Positions 8,904-17,123 of a stretch of DNA of 25,957 bases are shown here, piece by piece (the first letter of the stretch is position 1; each line of letters starts with the position of its first letter). The position numbers were made by a program, and so were the translations under genes. The notes under the pieces are model-generated. The model ran no database searches. It was not told the DNA's origin and worked only from the letters and a program-made list of their open reading frames with translations. The stretch is from a bacterium (GTDB lineage Bacteria > Lindowbacteria > 2-12-FULL-62-27). The DNA is taken from NCBI GenBank assembly GCA_016202645.1, contig JACQOF010000145.1, positions 1 through 25,957 on the forward strand, read 5' to 3'.

Positions 8904-10276
8904 AGCTGGACTTTTCACCCACGCCGCCTTACGCCCGAACCCGCCTGCCCGCTTTCCCCGGCTGGCTGGCCGCGCTCGGCCCCGGCATCGTTTGGATGGC
9001 CCTGGCGCAGGGTTCCGGAGAACTTATCTGGTGGCCATACCTGATGGCCAAATACGGTCTCGGATTTTTGTGGCTGCTTGTGCCCGCGTGCCTCTTACAG
9101 TTTCCGGTCACGTTCGAAATCGGCCGCTACACCGCGCTGACCGGAGAGAGCATCTGGCGCGGGTTTGTGCGCCTCCATCCCATCTTCGGATTTGTCCTTT
9201 GGATCCTCATGCTGGTTTCGTTTCTCTGGTTTGGCGCCTTCGCCTCCGCCGGCGGCACCGCCATCGCGGAGCTGACCGGATGGCCGGCCGGCCTGGCCGC
9301 GCGCGAGCGGTCATTATTCTGGGCGGTCTTCACCATCCTGGTCTTCGCGTTTGCGTTGATCACCCGAAAAAAAACCTACTCCCTGATCGAGCGCGTCATG
9401 TGGTTCGTCGCGATATCGACGGTTTTCGGGCTGGCCGTCAGTTGTCTCAACCCGGAAGTCCGCCCGGTCTGGAAGGAATTCACCCGGGCGATTTTTATTC
9501 CGGCGCCTCTGGCCCGCGCCTGGGACCCGGCGGACCTCGACAAGCTTCTCACGGCCCTGACGTTCGCGGGGCTCGGCGGGTTCTGGACGCTGTTTTACAG
9601 CTACTGGATTCTGGGCAAGGGCATCGGCTGTTGCGGCGCGGCCCCCGGCGTTCCGGCGGAAGGAGGGCCGGCCCTGGCCGAGACCGGCCGGAAATGGCGG
9701 AACTTCCTGGCCGCCGACGCGGGGATCGGCATTGTCGGAAACATTCTCACAACCCTGATGATGTGCCTTCTGGCCTACGCGATTCTGCATCCCAAGGGTC
9801 TCATGCCGGACGGCTGGACCCTGGCCGTCGAGCAGAGCCGATTTTTTGAACTCACGTGGGGCAACGCCGGCCGCGCGCTCTTTCTCCTGATCTCCGCGGC
9901 GTTCCTCGCCGACACGTGGCTTTCCACCGCCGACGCCGTCGCGCAGGTCCACATCGAAATGATCCGCCATTATTTTTTTCGGGGAGAACCGTACAATCAC
10001 CGCGCCTGGTACCGCGCCATGATCGTCCTCATCACCCTCATCACCGGTGCCACCATGCTGACGGCCCAGCCCGGCCGCCTCATTATCCTTTCCGCGCTCA
10101 TCGGATTCATCGGCACCGTCTTCTTCACTTTCGCTCTCCTCGTTCTCATCCATGGCCCCCTGAAACGCGCCCTGCCCGGACCCCTCAAACCCGGACGCGC
10201 CGCATTCGCATTCCTGACCCTCTCGGCCCTCGCCTATATGGCGTTGGCCGTCGCGTATCTCGCGCAGGACAGATAG
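8900..10276 (+). CDS. Nramp-family-related transporter lacking canonical metal-site motifs
   Basis: The GTG at 8900 overlaps the preceding stop, giving 458 residues and about 11 membrane helices. The opening GPGIVWMALAQGSGELIWWP and the following YGLGFLWLLVPACLLQFPVT align with TM1-TM2 of Nramp-like proteins (LeuT fold). In canonical Nramp Mn/Fe transporters TM1 carries DPGN and TM6 carries (A/C)MPH. Here the TM1 position reads QGSGE and the TM6 region reads AGLGGFWTLFYSYWILGKG, with no MPH. Substrate specificity therefore cannot be assumed to be manganese or iron; magnesium, another cation or an organic substrate are all open. An 8-kb-scale operon with the MBL gene is suggested by the overlap. 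The next gene starts 41 bases downstream. Confidence 0.75.
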   Translation: MKLDFSPTPPYARTRLPAFPGWLAALGPGIVWMALAQGSGELIWWPYLMAKYGLGFLWLLVPACLLQFPVTFEIGRYTALTGESIWRGFVRLHPIFGFVLWILMLVSFLWFGAFASAGGTAIAELTGWPAGLAARERSLFWAVFTILVFAFALITRKKTYSLIERVMWFVAISTVFGLAVSCLNPEVRPVWKEFTRAIFIPAPLARAWDPADLDKLLTALTFAGLGGFWTLFYSYWILGKGIGCCGAAPGVPAEGGPALAETGRKWRNFLAADAGIGIVGNILTTLMMCLLAYAILHPKGLMPDGWTLAVEQSRFFELTWGNAGRALFLLISAAFLADTWLSTADAVAQVHIEMIRHYFFRGEPYNHRAWYRAMIVLITLITGATMLTAQPGRLIILSALIGFIGTVFFTFALLVLIHGPLKRALPGPLKPGRAAFAFLTLSALAYMALAVAYLAQDR

Positions 10277-10317
10277 GCTTTGACGAAAACTCATCCGAAA
10301 GCTACGATCGGGGCTTC

Positions 10318-11280
10318 ATGACTGCGATAACAAAACGGTCCACGCGCCCAAGCGTCCTGGTCACCGGCGGCGCCGGATACATCGGCTCCGTCCTGACCCG
10401 ATCGCTTCTGGAGAAGGACTTCAAGGTTACCGTTCTCGACAATTTTCTCTACCGCCAGACCAGCCTTCTCGACTGCTTTGGCTTTCCCGATTTTTCCGTT
10501 GTCCGCGGCGACTGCCGGGACGAGCGGATTGTCCGGGACCTGGCCAAGTCCGCCGACATCGTCATCCCCCTGGCGGCGCTTGTCGGCGCGCCCATCTGTG
10601 ACCGGGACCAAACAGCAGCCCGGAGCACGAATGTCGACGCCGTCCGGATGCTCTGCGGAATGCTCTCGCCGGCCCAGCGAGTCCTCTATCCCGTCACCAA
10701 CAGCGGTTACGGCGTCGGCGAAAAGGGAAAATTCTGCACGGAAGAAACGCCGCTCCGGCCGATCAGCCTCTACGGCGTGACAAAAGTTGAAGCCGAGAAA
10801 ATCGTCCTGGAGCGCGAAAATTCCATTTCCTTCAGGCTTGCCACCGTTTTCGGCGTGTCGCCCCGGATGCGCCTGGACCTGCTCGTCAACGATTTTGTCT
10901 GGCGCGCCGTCACAGACCGCGCGCTGGTCATTTTCGAGGGCCATTTCAAGCGCAATTACATTCACGTGTCGGATGTGACCCGCGTGTTTCTGCATGGTCT
11001 TGCCAAATTTTCAAAAATGCGCGGCGAGGCCTACAATGTGGGTCTCGAGGACGCAAACCTCTCCAAGGTCGAGCTGTGCCGGGTGATCCGGAAAATTATT
11101 CCTTCCTTTGTTTTTTTTGAGGCCCCCATCGGCGAGGACGTCGATAAGAGGGATTACATCGTTTCCAACAAGAAAATTCTCAAAACCGGGTTCCGCCCGG
11201 ACTGGAGCCTGGAGCGCGGGATCCGGCAGCTGGTGAAGGCTTACGCGATTTTGAAGAACGCGAACTACGGCAATGTCTGA
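10318..11280 (+). CDS. NAD-dependent nucleotide-sugar epimerase/dehydratase (extended SDR)
   Basis: This 320-residue extended short-chain dehydrogenase has the NAD-binding GGAGYIG (17-23) and the acidic D41 after the second beta strand (NAD preference). IPLAALVG is at 83-90. The catalytic triad lies in TNSGYG (127-132) and YGVTK (152-156), and RNYIHVSDV (212-220) is the usual NDP-sugar region. The three genes downstream make a nucleoside-diphosphate heptose, so the substrate is probably that GDP-sugar, as a 4,6-dehydratase, epimerase or 4-reductase. The sequence alone does not say which. ATG at 10318 was chosen because the Rossmann fold starts about 12 residues later, and longer in-frame extensions run through the transporter. 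HddA begins 18 bases after its stop. Confidence 0.85.
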   Translation: MTAITKRSTRPSVLVTGGAGYIGSVLTRSLLEKDFKVTVLDNFLYRQTSLLDCFGFPDFSVVRGDCRDERIVRDLAKSADIVIPLAALVGAPICDRDQTAARSTNVDAVRMLCGMLSPAQRVLYPVTNSGYGVGEKGKFCTEETPLRPISLYGVTKVEAEKIVLERENSISFRLATVFGVSPRMRLDLLVNDFVWRAVTDRALVIFEGHFKRNYIHVSDVTRVFLHGLAKFSKMRGEAYNVGLEDANLSKVELCRVIRKIIPSFVFFEAPIGEDVDKRDYIVSNKKILKTGFRPDWSLERGIRQLVKAYAILKNANYGNV

Positions 11281-11298
11281 ACGGCGGGGGGCAGGGCG

Positions 11299-12297
11299 GT
11301 GATCATCAGCCGGACGCCCTTTCGGATATCCTTTTTCGGCGGTGGGACCGATTACCCGGTGTGGTTCAAGCACCACCCCGGCGCCGTCCTCGCCACATCC
11401 ATCGACAAATACTGCTACCTGACCTGCCGGTTCCTCCCGCCTTTTTTCGAGCACAAGAGCCGGATCCTGTATTCCAAGGTCGAAGCGGTCAAATCAAACA
11501 GTACGATCGAACACCCGGTCGTCCGCGAGACCCTCCGGCTCCTGAAAATTGACGCGGGCGTGGAAATCCACCACGATGCCGACCTCCCGGCACGCGCCGG
11601 CATGGGTTCCAGCTCCACATTCACGGTGGGCCTTCTGAACTCCCTCTATGCCCTCAAACACCGCATGTCAACCCGCCAGCAGCTTGCCGAGGTGGCGATC
11701 GAGATCGAGCAGAAGATCCTCCGGGAAAACGTCGGGTGTCAGGACCAGGTCTCCTCCGCCTACGGCGGCCTCAACCGAATCGATTTTCACCCGGACGAAA
11801 GCTTCACCGTCACGCCTGTCATTCTCACCCACGACCGCCTCCGCGAATTCAACCAGAACCTCATGCTCTTCTTCACGGGACAGACTCGGATGGCCACCGA
11901 AGTCGCCCGGGAGCAGGTCGAGAACACGGAAAAGAAGGAGAAGACCCTCCTGCGGATGTTCGGCATGGTTGAGGGGGGAATTTCGATCCTGACGACCGGT
12001 CATCCCATCAAGGAGTTCGGCGAGATGCTGCACGAAACCTGGATGCTCAAAAAAGATCTGAGTTCCAAAATCACGACGTCGACGATCGAGGAAGTCTACG
12101 CCGAGGCGCGCGCGGCCGGGGCCCTCGGCGGAAAACTGCTCGGCGCGGGCGGCGGCGGATTCATCCTCATGTTCGCCGACCCGTCCCATCATGCGGCCAT
12201 CCGTCAGCGCCTTCATAAATTTCTCCACGTCCCTTTTTCCCTCGAAAATTCCGGCAGCCAGATTATTTTCTTCCAACCCGATTATCCGGTCGAATAG
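11299..12297 (+). CDS. hddA: GHMP sugar kinase, D-glycero-alpha-D-manno-heptose 7-phosphate kinase type
   Basis: This is a 332-residue GHMP kinase with the N-terminal RTPFRISFFGGGTDYPVW (5-22) typical of HddA. The ATP-binding glycine/serine loop DLPARAGMGSSS is at 95-106, and the C-terminal LLGAGGGGFILMF is at 280-292. HddA phosphorylates the anomeric position of heptose 7-phosphate to give the 1,7-bisphosphate of the alpha series. Flanking nucleotidyltransferase and HAD phosphatase genes support this over galactokinase- or fucokinase-like roles. The start is a GTG at 11299, directly after a strong GGGGGGCAGGGCG purine stretch. Part of a four-gene cassette with short gaps (18 and 13 bases) and one overlap. 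Confidence 0.88.
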   Translation: MIISRTPFRISFFGGGTDYPVWFKHHPGAVLATSIDKYCYLTCRFLPPFFEHKSRILYSKVEAVKSNSTIEHPVVRETLRLLKIDAGVEIHHDADLPARAGMGSSSTFTVGLLNSLYALKHRMSTRQQLAEVAIEIEQKILRENVGCQDQVSSAYGGLNRIDFHPDESFTVTPVILTHDRLREFNQNLMLFFTGQTRMATEVAREQVENTEKKEKTLLRMFGMVEGGISILTTGHPIKEFGEMLHETWMLKKDLSSKITTSTIEEVYAEARAAGALGGKLLGAGGGGFILMFADPSHHAAIRQRLHKFLHVPFSLENSGSQIIFFQPDYPVE

Positions 12298-12310
12298 AGG
12301 CGGGAGGCTC

Positions 12311-13012
12311 ATGGATGTCGTCGTCCTCTGCGGCGGGATCGGGACCCGCCTCAAATCCGTCCTTCCGGACCGCCAGAAAGTCCTGGCGGACGTTGGCGAA
12401 CGCCCCTTTTTGTTCATTCTACTGGACGATGCGATCCGCCAAGGCTTCTCCCGGTTCGTCTTCTGCGCGGGCTTCGGCGCCGAAGACCTGGAGCGGACCG
12501 TCCGCGCGGCCTACGGAACCGGGACGGGCCTGGTCTTCTCCGTTGAAAATCGCCGGCTCGGAACGGCCGGCGCGATCCGGCATGCGGCGGAGCACATCCG
12601 CACGGATCCCTTCCTGGTTCTGAACGGCGATTCCTTCTGTCCCTTCGAGTACCCCCGGATGGCCGAATTCCACGCGGCCTCCAAAAGCCGCGCCACCGTC
12701 GCGCTGGTCGAAGCATCTCCGGACAGTGACGGCGGGTTTGTGAAAATCGATGACGCCCGCCGCGTCACGGGATTCCGGGAAAAATCCTTCGAGGCCTCGC
12801 ACTCCTTCCTGAACGCCGGCGTCTATCTGTTTCCGAAAAACTTCCTCGGCCGAATCCCGGCCGGCCAGTCCGCATCTCTCGAGCTGGATGTCTTTCCGTC
12901 GATGCTTGCGGACGGCGTCTACGGATATCCGACCGGCAGTTCGCTGTTTGACATCGGCACGCCGGATCGATTGGCAAAATTCCGGCGGGAGTTTCAGGAA
13001 AGGAAGGCATGA
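12311..13012 (+). CDS. hddC: Sugar-phosphate nucleotidyltransferase, D-glycero-alpha-D-manno-heptose 1-phosphate guanylyltransferase type
   Basis: This 233-residue protein is a minimal NTP-transferase fold. The nucleotide-binding loop is VVLCGGIGTRLKSVLPDRQK (4-23), the base/phosphate-binding LGTAGAIR is at 83-90, and the metal-binding LNGDSF with D107 follows. The late FDIGTPDRLAKF closes the fold as in HddC/GlmU-like enzymes. It should join GTP and heptose 1-phosphate. Guanylyl rather than adenylyl specificity is inferred from the HddA and GmhB neighbours. ATG at 12311 follows CGGGAGG at about four to six bases, a clear ribosome-binding site. A longer in-frame extension into hddA lacks such a site. 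Its stop overlaps the gmhB start (ATGA). Confidence 0.87.
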   Translation: MDVVVLCGGIGTRLKSVLPDRQKVLADVGERPFLFILLDDAIRQGFSRFVFCAGFGAEDLERTVRAAYGTGTGLVFSVENRRLGTAGAIRHAAEHIRTDPFLVLNGDSFCPFEYPRMAEFHAASKSRATVALVEASPDSDGGFVKIDDARRVTGFREKSFEASHSFLNAGVYLFPKNFLGRIPAGQSASLELDVFPSMLADGVYGYPTGSSLFDIGTPDRLAKFRREFQERKA

Positions 13013-13551
13013 CCGGCCGCCACATCTTTCTCGACCGGGACGGCGTCCTGAACGCCTACCTGCATGACGACTACATCAAAACCCCCGCCGAGTTCAGGTT
13101 CCTTCCGGGGGCCGTCGAGGCCATCCGGCAATTGACCGACGCCGAATACCAGATCATCATCGTCTCGAACCAGGCCGGCGTCGGGAGGGGTCTCATGGAC
13201 CGGGCGGCGCTCGACGCCGTGACGGCGCATATGTTGAATGGCATACACCAGGCGGGCGGAAAAATCCTGGATATTTTTTATTGCACGCATGGCCCGCGGG
13301 ATGGATGCGACTGCCGAAAACCCAAACCGGGACTCCTGCTGAACGCCGCCCGGAAACACGCCGTGGAACTTGCCGCCACCTTCCTCATCGGCGACAACCA
13401 GGCCGACGTTCAAGCGGCGCAAGCGGCCGGCTGCCGGTCAATCCTGGTTTTGTCGGGACGTTCCCGGGCGGAAGAAGTGGCGGGCTGGGCCGTCCAACCC
13501 GGGCGCATCGAAAAAAATATCAGTGAGGCCGTCCGAACCGTTCTGGCCTAG
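13009..13551 (+). CDS. gmhB: D-glycero-D-manno-heptose 1,7-bisphosphate 7-phosphatase (HAD-IIIA)
   Basis: This 180-residue HAD phosphatase has the catalytic DRDGVLN (9-15, nucleophile D9 and acid D11) and motif II VSNQAGVGRG (52-61). The GmhB zinc site is formed by C92, H94, C100 and C102 in YCTHGPRDGCDCRKPKPG. Motif IV is IGDNQADV (127-134). It removes the 7-phosphate from heptose 1,7-bisphosphate between the kinase and guanylyltransferase steps. All catalytic and zinc residues are present. It starts by a 4-base overlap with hddC. Its TAG stop interlocks with the stop of the convergent downstream gene inside one CTAG tetranucleotide (13548-13551). Confidence 0.92.
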   Translation: MTGRHIFLDRDGVLNAYLHDDYIKTPAEFRFLPGAVEAIRQLTDAEYQIIIVSNQAGVGRGLMDRAALDAVTAHMLNGIHQAGGKILDIFYCTHGPRDGCDCRKPKPGLLLNAARKHAVELAATFLIGDNQADVQAAQAAGCRSILVLSGRSRAEEVAGWAVQPGRIEKNISEAVRTVLA

Positions 13552-14711
13552 ACCAGGATAATCTTCGCGATCTCCGGCGGCGCCGCGATTCGAATCGGCG
13601 GACCCCAGGTGCCGGCGCCCCGGCTGACATAAATCTGGGAGGAGCCATGCCGGTGAAGGCCGCTCAGGTAGGGCTGGGCCGCCATGACCAGCATGCCGAA
13701 CGGCCAGATCTGTCCGCCATGCGTGTGGCCCGATATCTGGAGGGTCGCGCCCGCCGCAACCGCCGCATCGATATCCCTGGGCTGATGTGCCAAAAGAACC
13801 GCCGGCCTGTCAGGCGGCGCCCCACGCAGAGCCTGATCGAAATCCGGCGGCGCCGCTCCCTTCGTATGCCATGCGGTCCGGTCCGGCACCCCGGCGAGAT
13901 ATACCGCGTCGGCGATCAGGGTCCCGCGGTTGTGGAGGATCCGCAGGCCAAGTTTTTCAAGGATGGGTGACCAGTCCTCGAAACCCACATAATATTCGTG
14001 GTTCCCCGTCACGAAATAGGTTCCGTAACGCGCCCGGAGATTTCCAAGCGGAGTGATTTTCGAAAGGATCTGGTGGGACAATCCGTCAACCAGGTCTCCG
14101 GTCATCACAACGACGTCCGGGCGGAGCGCGTTGGTCCTGGCGACCAATTCGGAAACAAAGTGTTCCGGAGTCCACGTCGTGACGTGAAGGTCGGTCAGCT
14201 GGACCAGGCTTAGACCGTGCGCGGCCGGCGGAAGCCGGTCCTGCCGTACTTCGATCTCCAGCAGGGCCGGCGCGTCAAATCCTTTCCAGACGCCGTACAC
14301 CAGGCTCGGGACGCCGACGCCGATGGTTCCGGCGGCCAGCGCGCGGGATAGAAATCTCCGGCGGCGCGGATCGAACGGAGGCTCCCGCAACACCCGCGCC
14401 CGGATTCTCAACGCGACCGGGACAGCGCCGGCCAGGACCCGAAGGCAGACGAAGAAGTAGACGACCGAAAGCCACGTGATAATGGCCAGAAACAGCATGC
14501 TGTCCAGCGGCTGGGCGAGGTTCCGACGAAACCAGAAACTGACCGGAATCAGGAACGTGAAGACCACGAAAGCCCATCCGGCGCGGCGGACCCAATGGGC
14601 CGGCGGTTCGACGTCCCGGATCAGCCGGCTCCAGAAGTACCAGTGAAGAACCGCGGAGGTCGTGATGATGACCGTCAGCGAGATCAGCCAGATACGCCAC
14701 TGCGCACTCAT
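13548..14711 (-). CDS. Membrane-anchored metallophosphoesterase (YkuE/YaeI-like) with internal Tat-like motif
   Basis: This is a 387-residue protein. Three hydrophobic helices (about 5-27, 44-61 and 73-95) precede a twin-arginine-like segment PRRRRFLSRALAAGTIGVGV (115-134). The calcineurin-like phosphoesterase follows with all metal motifs: TDLHVTTW (173-180), GDLVDG (205-210), GNHEYY (236-241), LLAHQP (306-311) and SGHTHGGQIWPFG (327-339). Relatives (B. subtilis YkuE, E. coli YaeI) act outside the membrane; YaeI is linked to UDP-diacylglucosamine-type lipid substrates and YkuE is a Tat substrate. A periplasmic catalytic domain is inferred. The start ATG lacks a strong ribosome-binding site. 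It is divergent from the GT39 gene and convergent with gmhB. Confidence 0.88.
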   Translation of the reverse strand: MSAQWRIWLISLTVIITTSAVLHWYFWSRLIRDVEPPAHWVRRAGWAFVVFTFLIPVSFWFRRNLAQPLDSMLFLAIITWLSVVYFFVCLRVLAGAVPVALRIRARVLREPPFDPRRRRFLSRALAAGTIGVGVPSLVYGVWKGFDAPALLEIEVRQDRLPPAAHGLSLVQLTDLHVTTWTPEHFVSELVARTNALRPDVVVMTGDLVDGLSHQILSKITPLGNLRARYGTYFVTGNHEYYVGFEDWSPILEKLGLRILHNRGTLIADAVYLAGVPDRTAWHTKGAAPPDFDQALRGAPPDRPAVLLAHQPRDIDAAVAAGATLQISGHTHGGQIWPFGMLVMAAQPYLSGLHRHGSSQIYVSRGAGTWGPPIRIAAPPEIAKIILV

Positions 14712-14779
14712 TTCGCCAGTCTAATTTGCGGATCAACATTTACAAGACCGGCGGAATATGCCAGAGTTGCGCCTCACAC

Positions 14780-16093
14780 ATGGAAATGATCAGAAGCTCA
14801 CCCCAAATGGCGTGGAGACGCGGGACCGCTATTTTTCTCGCGGCTCTGGCCGTCAGATTTCTGTATGTCTTCTGGATTGGCGATCCTGCGCCCGGCATCT
14901 ATTCCTTTGACTCGGCTCAGTACGATCAGATCGCGTGGAGCCTTGTCGAACGCCGGGAATACCGGGCCGAGGCCATACCCGGCTTCCCGGTCGAATTTTT
15001 CCAGGACCGCAATGTCGAAATTCCTCTGCGGAGCTTCAGAATCCCGGGCTACCCGTTTTTTCTCGCCGCGGTCTATACAGTCTTCGGCCGGTCCTTCACA
15101 GCCGTGGCGGTCGTTCAGATTCTGTTCAGCGCCCTGACGTGCGTTTTGATCTATCGCATCGGGCGCAGATGGTTGGGAGAAACGGCTGGCTGCTGGGCGG
15201 GTATTTTTTCGTGCGTCTATTACGGGCTCTTCCATCAGCCCGGATACATCCTCAGCGAGACCCTCTTCACGTTTCTCTTTTGCGGGTCCTTGCTCCTCTT
15301 CATATCCGCCGGCGCGCGCCGCCCCGCCTTGTTTCTTGCCGCGGTGACCCTCGCGCTTGCGACGCTCGTCCGGTCGACCTCCATGGTTTTTCCGGGGTTC
15401 ATCTGCCTTTGGGCGCTGATCAAGGAACCCTCGCGGCGGGGCCTTCAGGCCTGTCTCGTGATCCTGCTGGGATTTCTCATCCCGCTCACGCCGTGGCTGG
15501 TCAGAAATTACCGCATCCATCATCAGGTCCTGCTTAACTCCGACTTCGGCGTGGTCATCTGGCTCAGCAATAATCCCATTAACCTGAAAGGGCAGGGCGC
15601 CACAAATTCCACAGACATCGATATGGACAAATATGTCCACCTTCCGGAAGCTGAAAAAAACAGGGCGTTCGCGAAGGAGGGATTCGATTACGTCCGGAGC
15701 CTGTCGGCCGGCCGGTTTGCCCGGATCAGCCTTCTGAAAATCGCGTCCTTCCTGTATCCCTTTCTGCCGCATTACGACGTCACGTATGTCTGGATGATTC
15801 CTTTCTCGATATGGGGCATGGTTATCGGCATTCGCAACAGAGACCTCACCAGCGTCTTTCTGGTCTTCGCCATCCTCATGTTCCTCATTGGCATCGTCCT
15901 CACCGGCGGAACCCCTCGCTACCGGGACCCGATGTCCCCTCTGATCATTCTCCTCGGCGCGTCTGGCCTTCTGAATTTATACCGCGTCAGACCCGCGCTC
16001 TGCTCCGTCGCCCTCGTCGCCTGGACCTCCCTGAACGCGGCCATGTATTTCTATTCGGAACCCATCCGCCAGTTCGCCAAGTCGCTCCTCTGA
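14780..16093 (+). CDS. GT39/PMT-like (GT-C) membrane glycosyltransferase
   Basis: This protein has about 437 residues and about 10 to 11 hydrophobic segments. After the first helix comes an extracytoplasmic loop with FDSAQYDQIAWSLVERREY and then RSFRIPGYPFFLAAVY. This resembles the acidic catalytic loop and the R-x-P-x-Y-P/FLA pattern of ArnT/PMT-type lipid-linked sugar transferases. Such enzymes move a sugar from a polyprenyl carrier to lipid or protein on the outer face of the membrane. The acceptor is unknown; proximity to the heptose cassette makes envelope glycan work plausible. The start is uncertain: ATG at 14780, 14786 or 14807, or a TTG at 14726, none with a clear ribosome-binding site. 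Its stop lies 41 bases from the dif-like site. Confidence 0.8.
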   Translation: MEMIRSSPQMAWRRGTAIFLAALAVRFLYVFWIGDPAPGIYSFDSAQYDQIAWSLVERREYRAEAIPGFPVEFFQDRNVEIPLRSFRIPGYPFFLAAVYTVFGRSFTAVAVVQILFSALTCVLIYRIGRRWLGETAGCWAGIFSCVYYGLFHQPGYILSETLFTFLFCGSLLLFISAGARRPALFLAAVTLALATLVRSTSMVFPGFICLWALIKEPSRRGLQACLVILLGFLIPLTPWLVRNYRIHHQVLLNSDFGVVIWLSNNPINLKGQGATNSTDIDMDKYVHLPEAEKNRAFAKEGFDYVRSLSAGRFARISLLKIASFLYPFLPHYDVTYVWMIPFSIWGMVIGIRNRDLTSVFLVFAILMFLIGIVLTGGTPRYRDPMSPLIILLGASGLLNLYRVRPALCSVALVAWTSLNAAMYFYSEPIRQFAKSLL

Positions 16094-16134
16094 ATAATCC
16101 GCGCGCATTTCCGTCTCAAGTGCGCCCAGGGGCA

Positions 16135-16162
16135 AGTTGACATAATATGCATTATGGGAAGT
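16135..16162 (-). other. dif: dif-like XerC/XerD recombination site
   Basis: Read on the minus strand, the site has an 11-bp XerC arm ACTTCCCATAA (16162-16152), a 6-bp centre TGCATA (16151-16146) and an 11-bp XerD arm TTATGTCAACT (16145-16135). Known bacterial dif sites have the same 11-6-11 layout. E. coli has CATAA-TGTATA-TTATGTTAAAT around the core, and B. subtilis starts ACTTCC and ends TTATGTAAACT. The arms are imperfect inverted repeats with the conserved CATAA/TTATG inner halves. It lies in an 85-base gap between two convergent stops, an expected place for a chromosome dimer resolution site. A phage or integrative element copy is possible, but no integrase or phage gene is nearby. Confidence 0.85.
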
Positions 16163-16178
16163 TGGCTCTGAGCGGGAA

Positions 16179-17093
16179 TCAGGCGCGGCGCGGGAGGATC
16201 AGCGAGGCGATGACGGACAGCGCGATGATCGATGCGATCACGGCGAGGGACACGCCGGTCGAGATGTGGACGGCGCCGGACAGGAGCATCTTGGCGCCGA
16301 CGAAGGTGAGGAGGACGGCGATGCCGAGTTTGAGGAACCGGAAGAGGCCCATGATTCCGGCGAGGAGGAAATAGAGGGCGCGAAGGCCCAGGATGGCGAA
16401 GATGTTTGACGTATAGATGATGAAGGTGTCCGTGCTGACGGCGAGGACGGCGGGGATCGAGTCGACCGCGAAGATCAGGTCGCTGGCTTCCACCACCAGG
16501 AGCGCCGCAAAGAGAGGCGTTGCGTGGAGACGGCCTTCCTGGCGCGCGAAAAATTCCGGGCCGTCGTGGCGGTGCAGGATCGGCATGAAATATTTGAACA
16601 GGCGAAGCGCGACGTTCCGCTCCGGGTCCATCTTCTGCTCCCGCTCCACCGCCATCCGCAGGCCCGTAAAGACCAGGACGGCGCCGAAGACGTAGATCAT
16701 CCAGTGGAACTTGTTGAGAAGCGCCACGCCCGCAAGGATGAAAAAGAGGCGCATGACCACGGCGCCGAGGATGCCCCAGTGCAAAATCCGCGGCTGGTAA
16801 ATGGCCGGAACGTTGAAGTATGAAAAAATCAGGATAAAGACAAACATGTTGTCCAAGCTGAGCGATTCCTCGATCAGGTAGGCCGTCAGAAACTCCAGGG
16901 CTTTTTCCTTCCCCATCAGCGCCCATATTCCGGCGTTGAACGAGAGCGCCAAGCCCACCCAGAAGCCGGTCCAAATCACAGCCTCCTTCAGGGCGATCAC
17001 GTGCGCGCGGCGCTGGAGGACGGTCAGATCGAAGACCATGACGGCGGGGACCACCGTGAGAAAAACCGTCCAGAGGATGGCGTGATCGGACAA
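16179..17093 (-). CDS. TerC/Alx-family membrane protein
   Basis: This 304-residue protein has about nine hydrophobic segments. The two family hallmarks are intact: YLIEESLSLDNMFVFILIFS (about 72-91) and VVEASDLIFAVDSIPAVLAV (about 200-219), which supply the intramembrane acidic residues. TerC/Alx proteins are linked to manganese export and to metalation of exported enzymes in some bacteria, and to tellurite resistance in others. The size and motif order fit Alx/TerC rather than the shorter YceF/YkoY types. The start appears to be a TTG at 17093, since the next ATG would cut the first helix. It lies 30 bases after the Crp-like regulator gene, so a yybP-ykoY manganese riboswitch cannot fit directly upstream. 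Confidence 0.9.
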   Translation of the reverse strand: MSDHAILWTVFLTVVPAVMVFDLTVLQRRAHVIALKEAVIWTGFWVGLALSFNAGIWALMGKEKALEFLTAYLIEESLSLDNMFVFILIFSYFNVPAIYQPRILHWGILGAVVMRLFFILAGVALLNKFHWMIYVFGAVLVFTGLRMAVEREQKMDPERNVALRLFKYFMPILHRHDGPEFFARQEGRLHATPLFAALLVVEASDLIFAVDSIPAVLAVSTDTFIIYTSNIFAILGLRALYFLLAGIMGLFRFLKLGIAVLLTFVGAKMLLSGAVHISTGVSLAVIASIIALSVIASLILPRRA

Positions 17094-17123
17094 GGGGATC
17101 GTTATGCGGGCCGGGGTTGAATC

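Noticed and set aside
9314-10294. Long open frame antisense to the Nramp-like gene (326 codons, rich in D/E/G)
   Set aside because: It mirrors the transporter reading frame in GC-rich DNA and has no recognisable domain. The plus-strand transporter has clear membrane segments and translational coupling.
16094-16178. Promoter with TTGACA in the gap before TerC
   Set aside because: The TTGACA is part of the XerD arm of the dif-like site, has no -10 box at a proper distance, and both flanking genes end here.
17094-17123. Possible yybP-ykoY manganese riboswitch before the TerC/Alx gene
   Set aside because: Only 30 bases separate it from the preceding coding region, far too short for that riboswitch.
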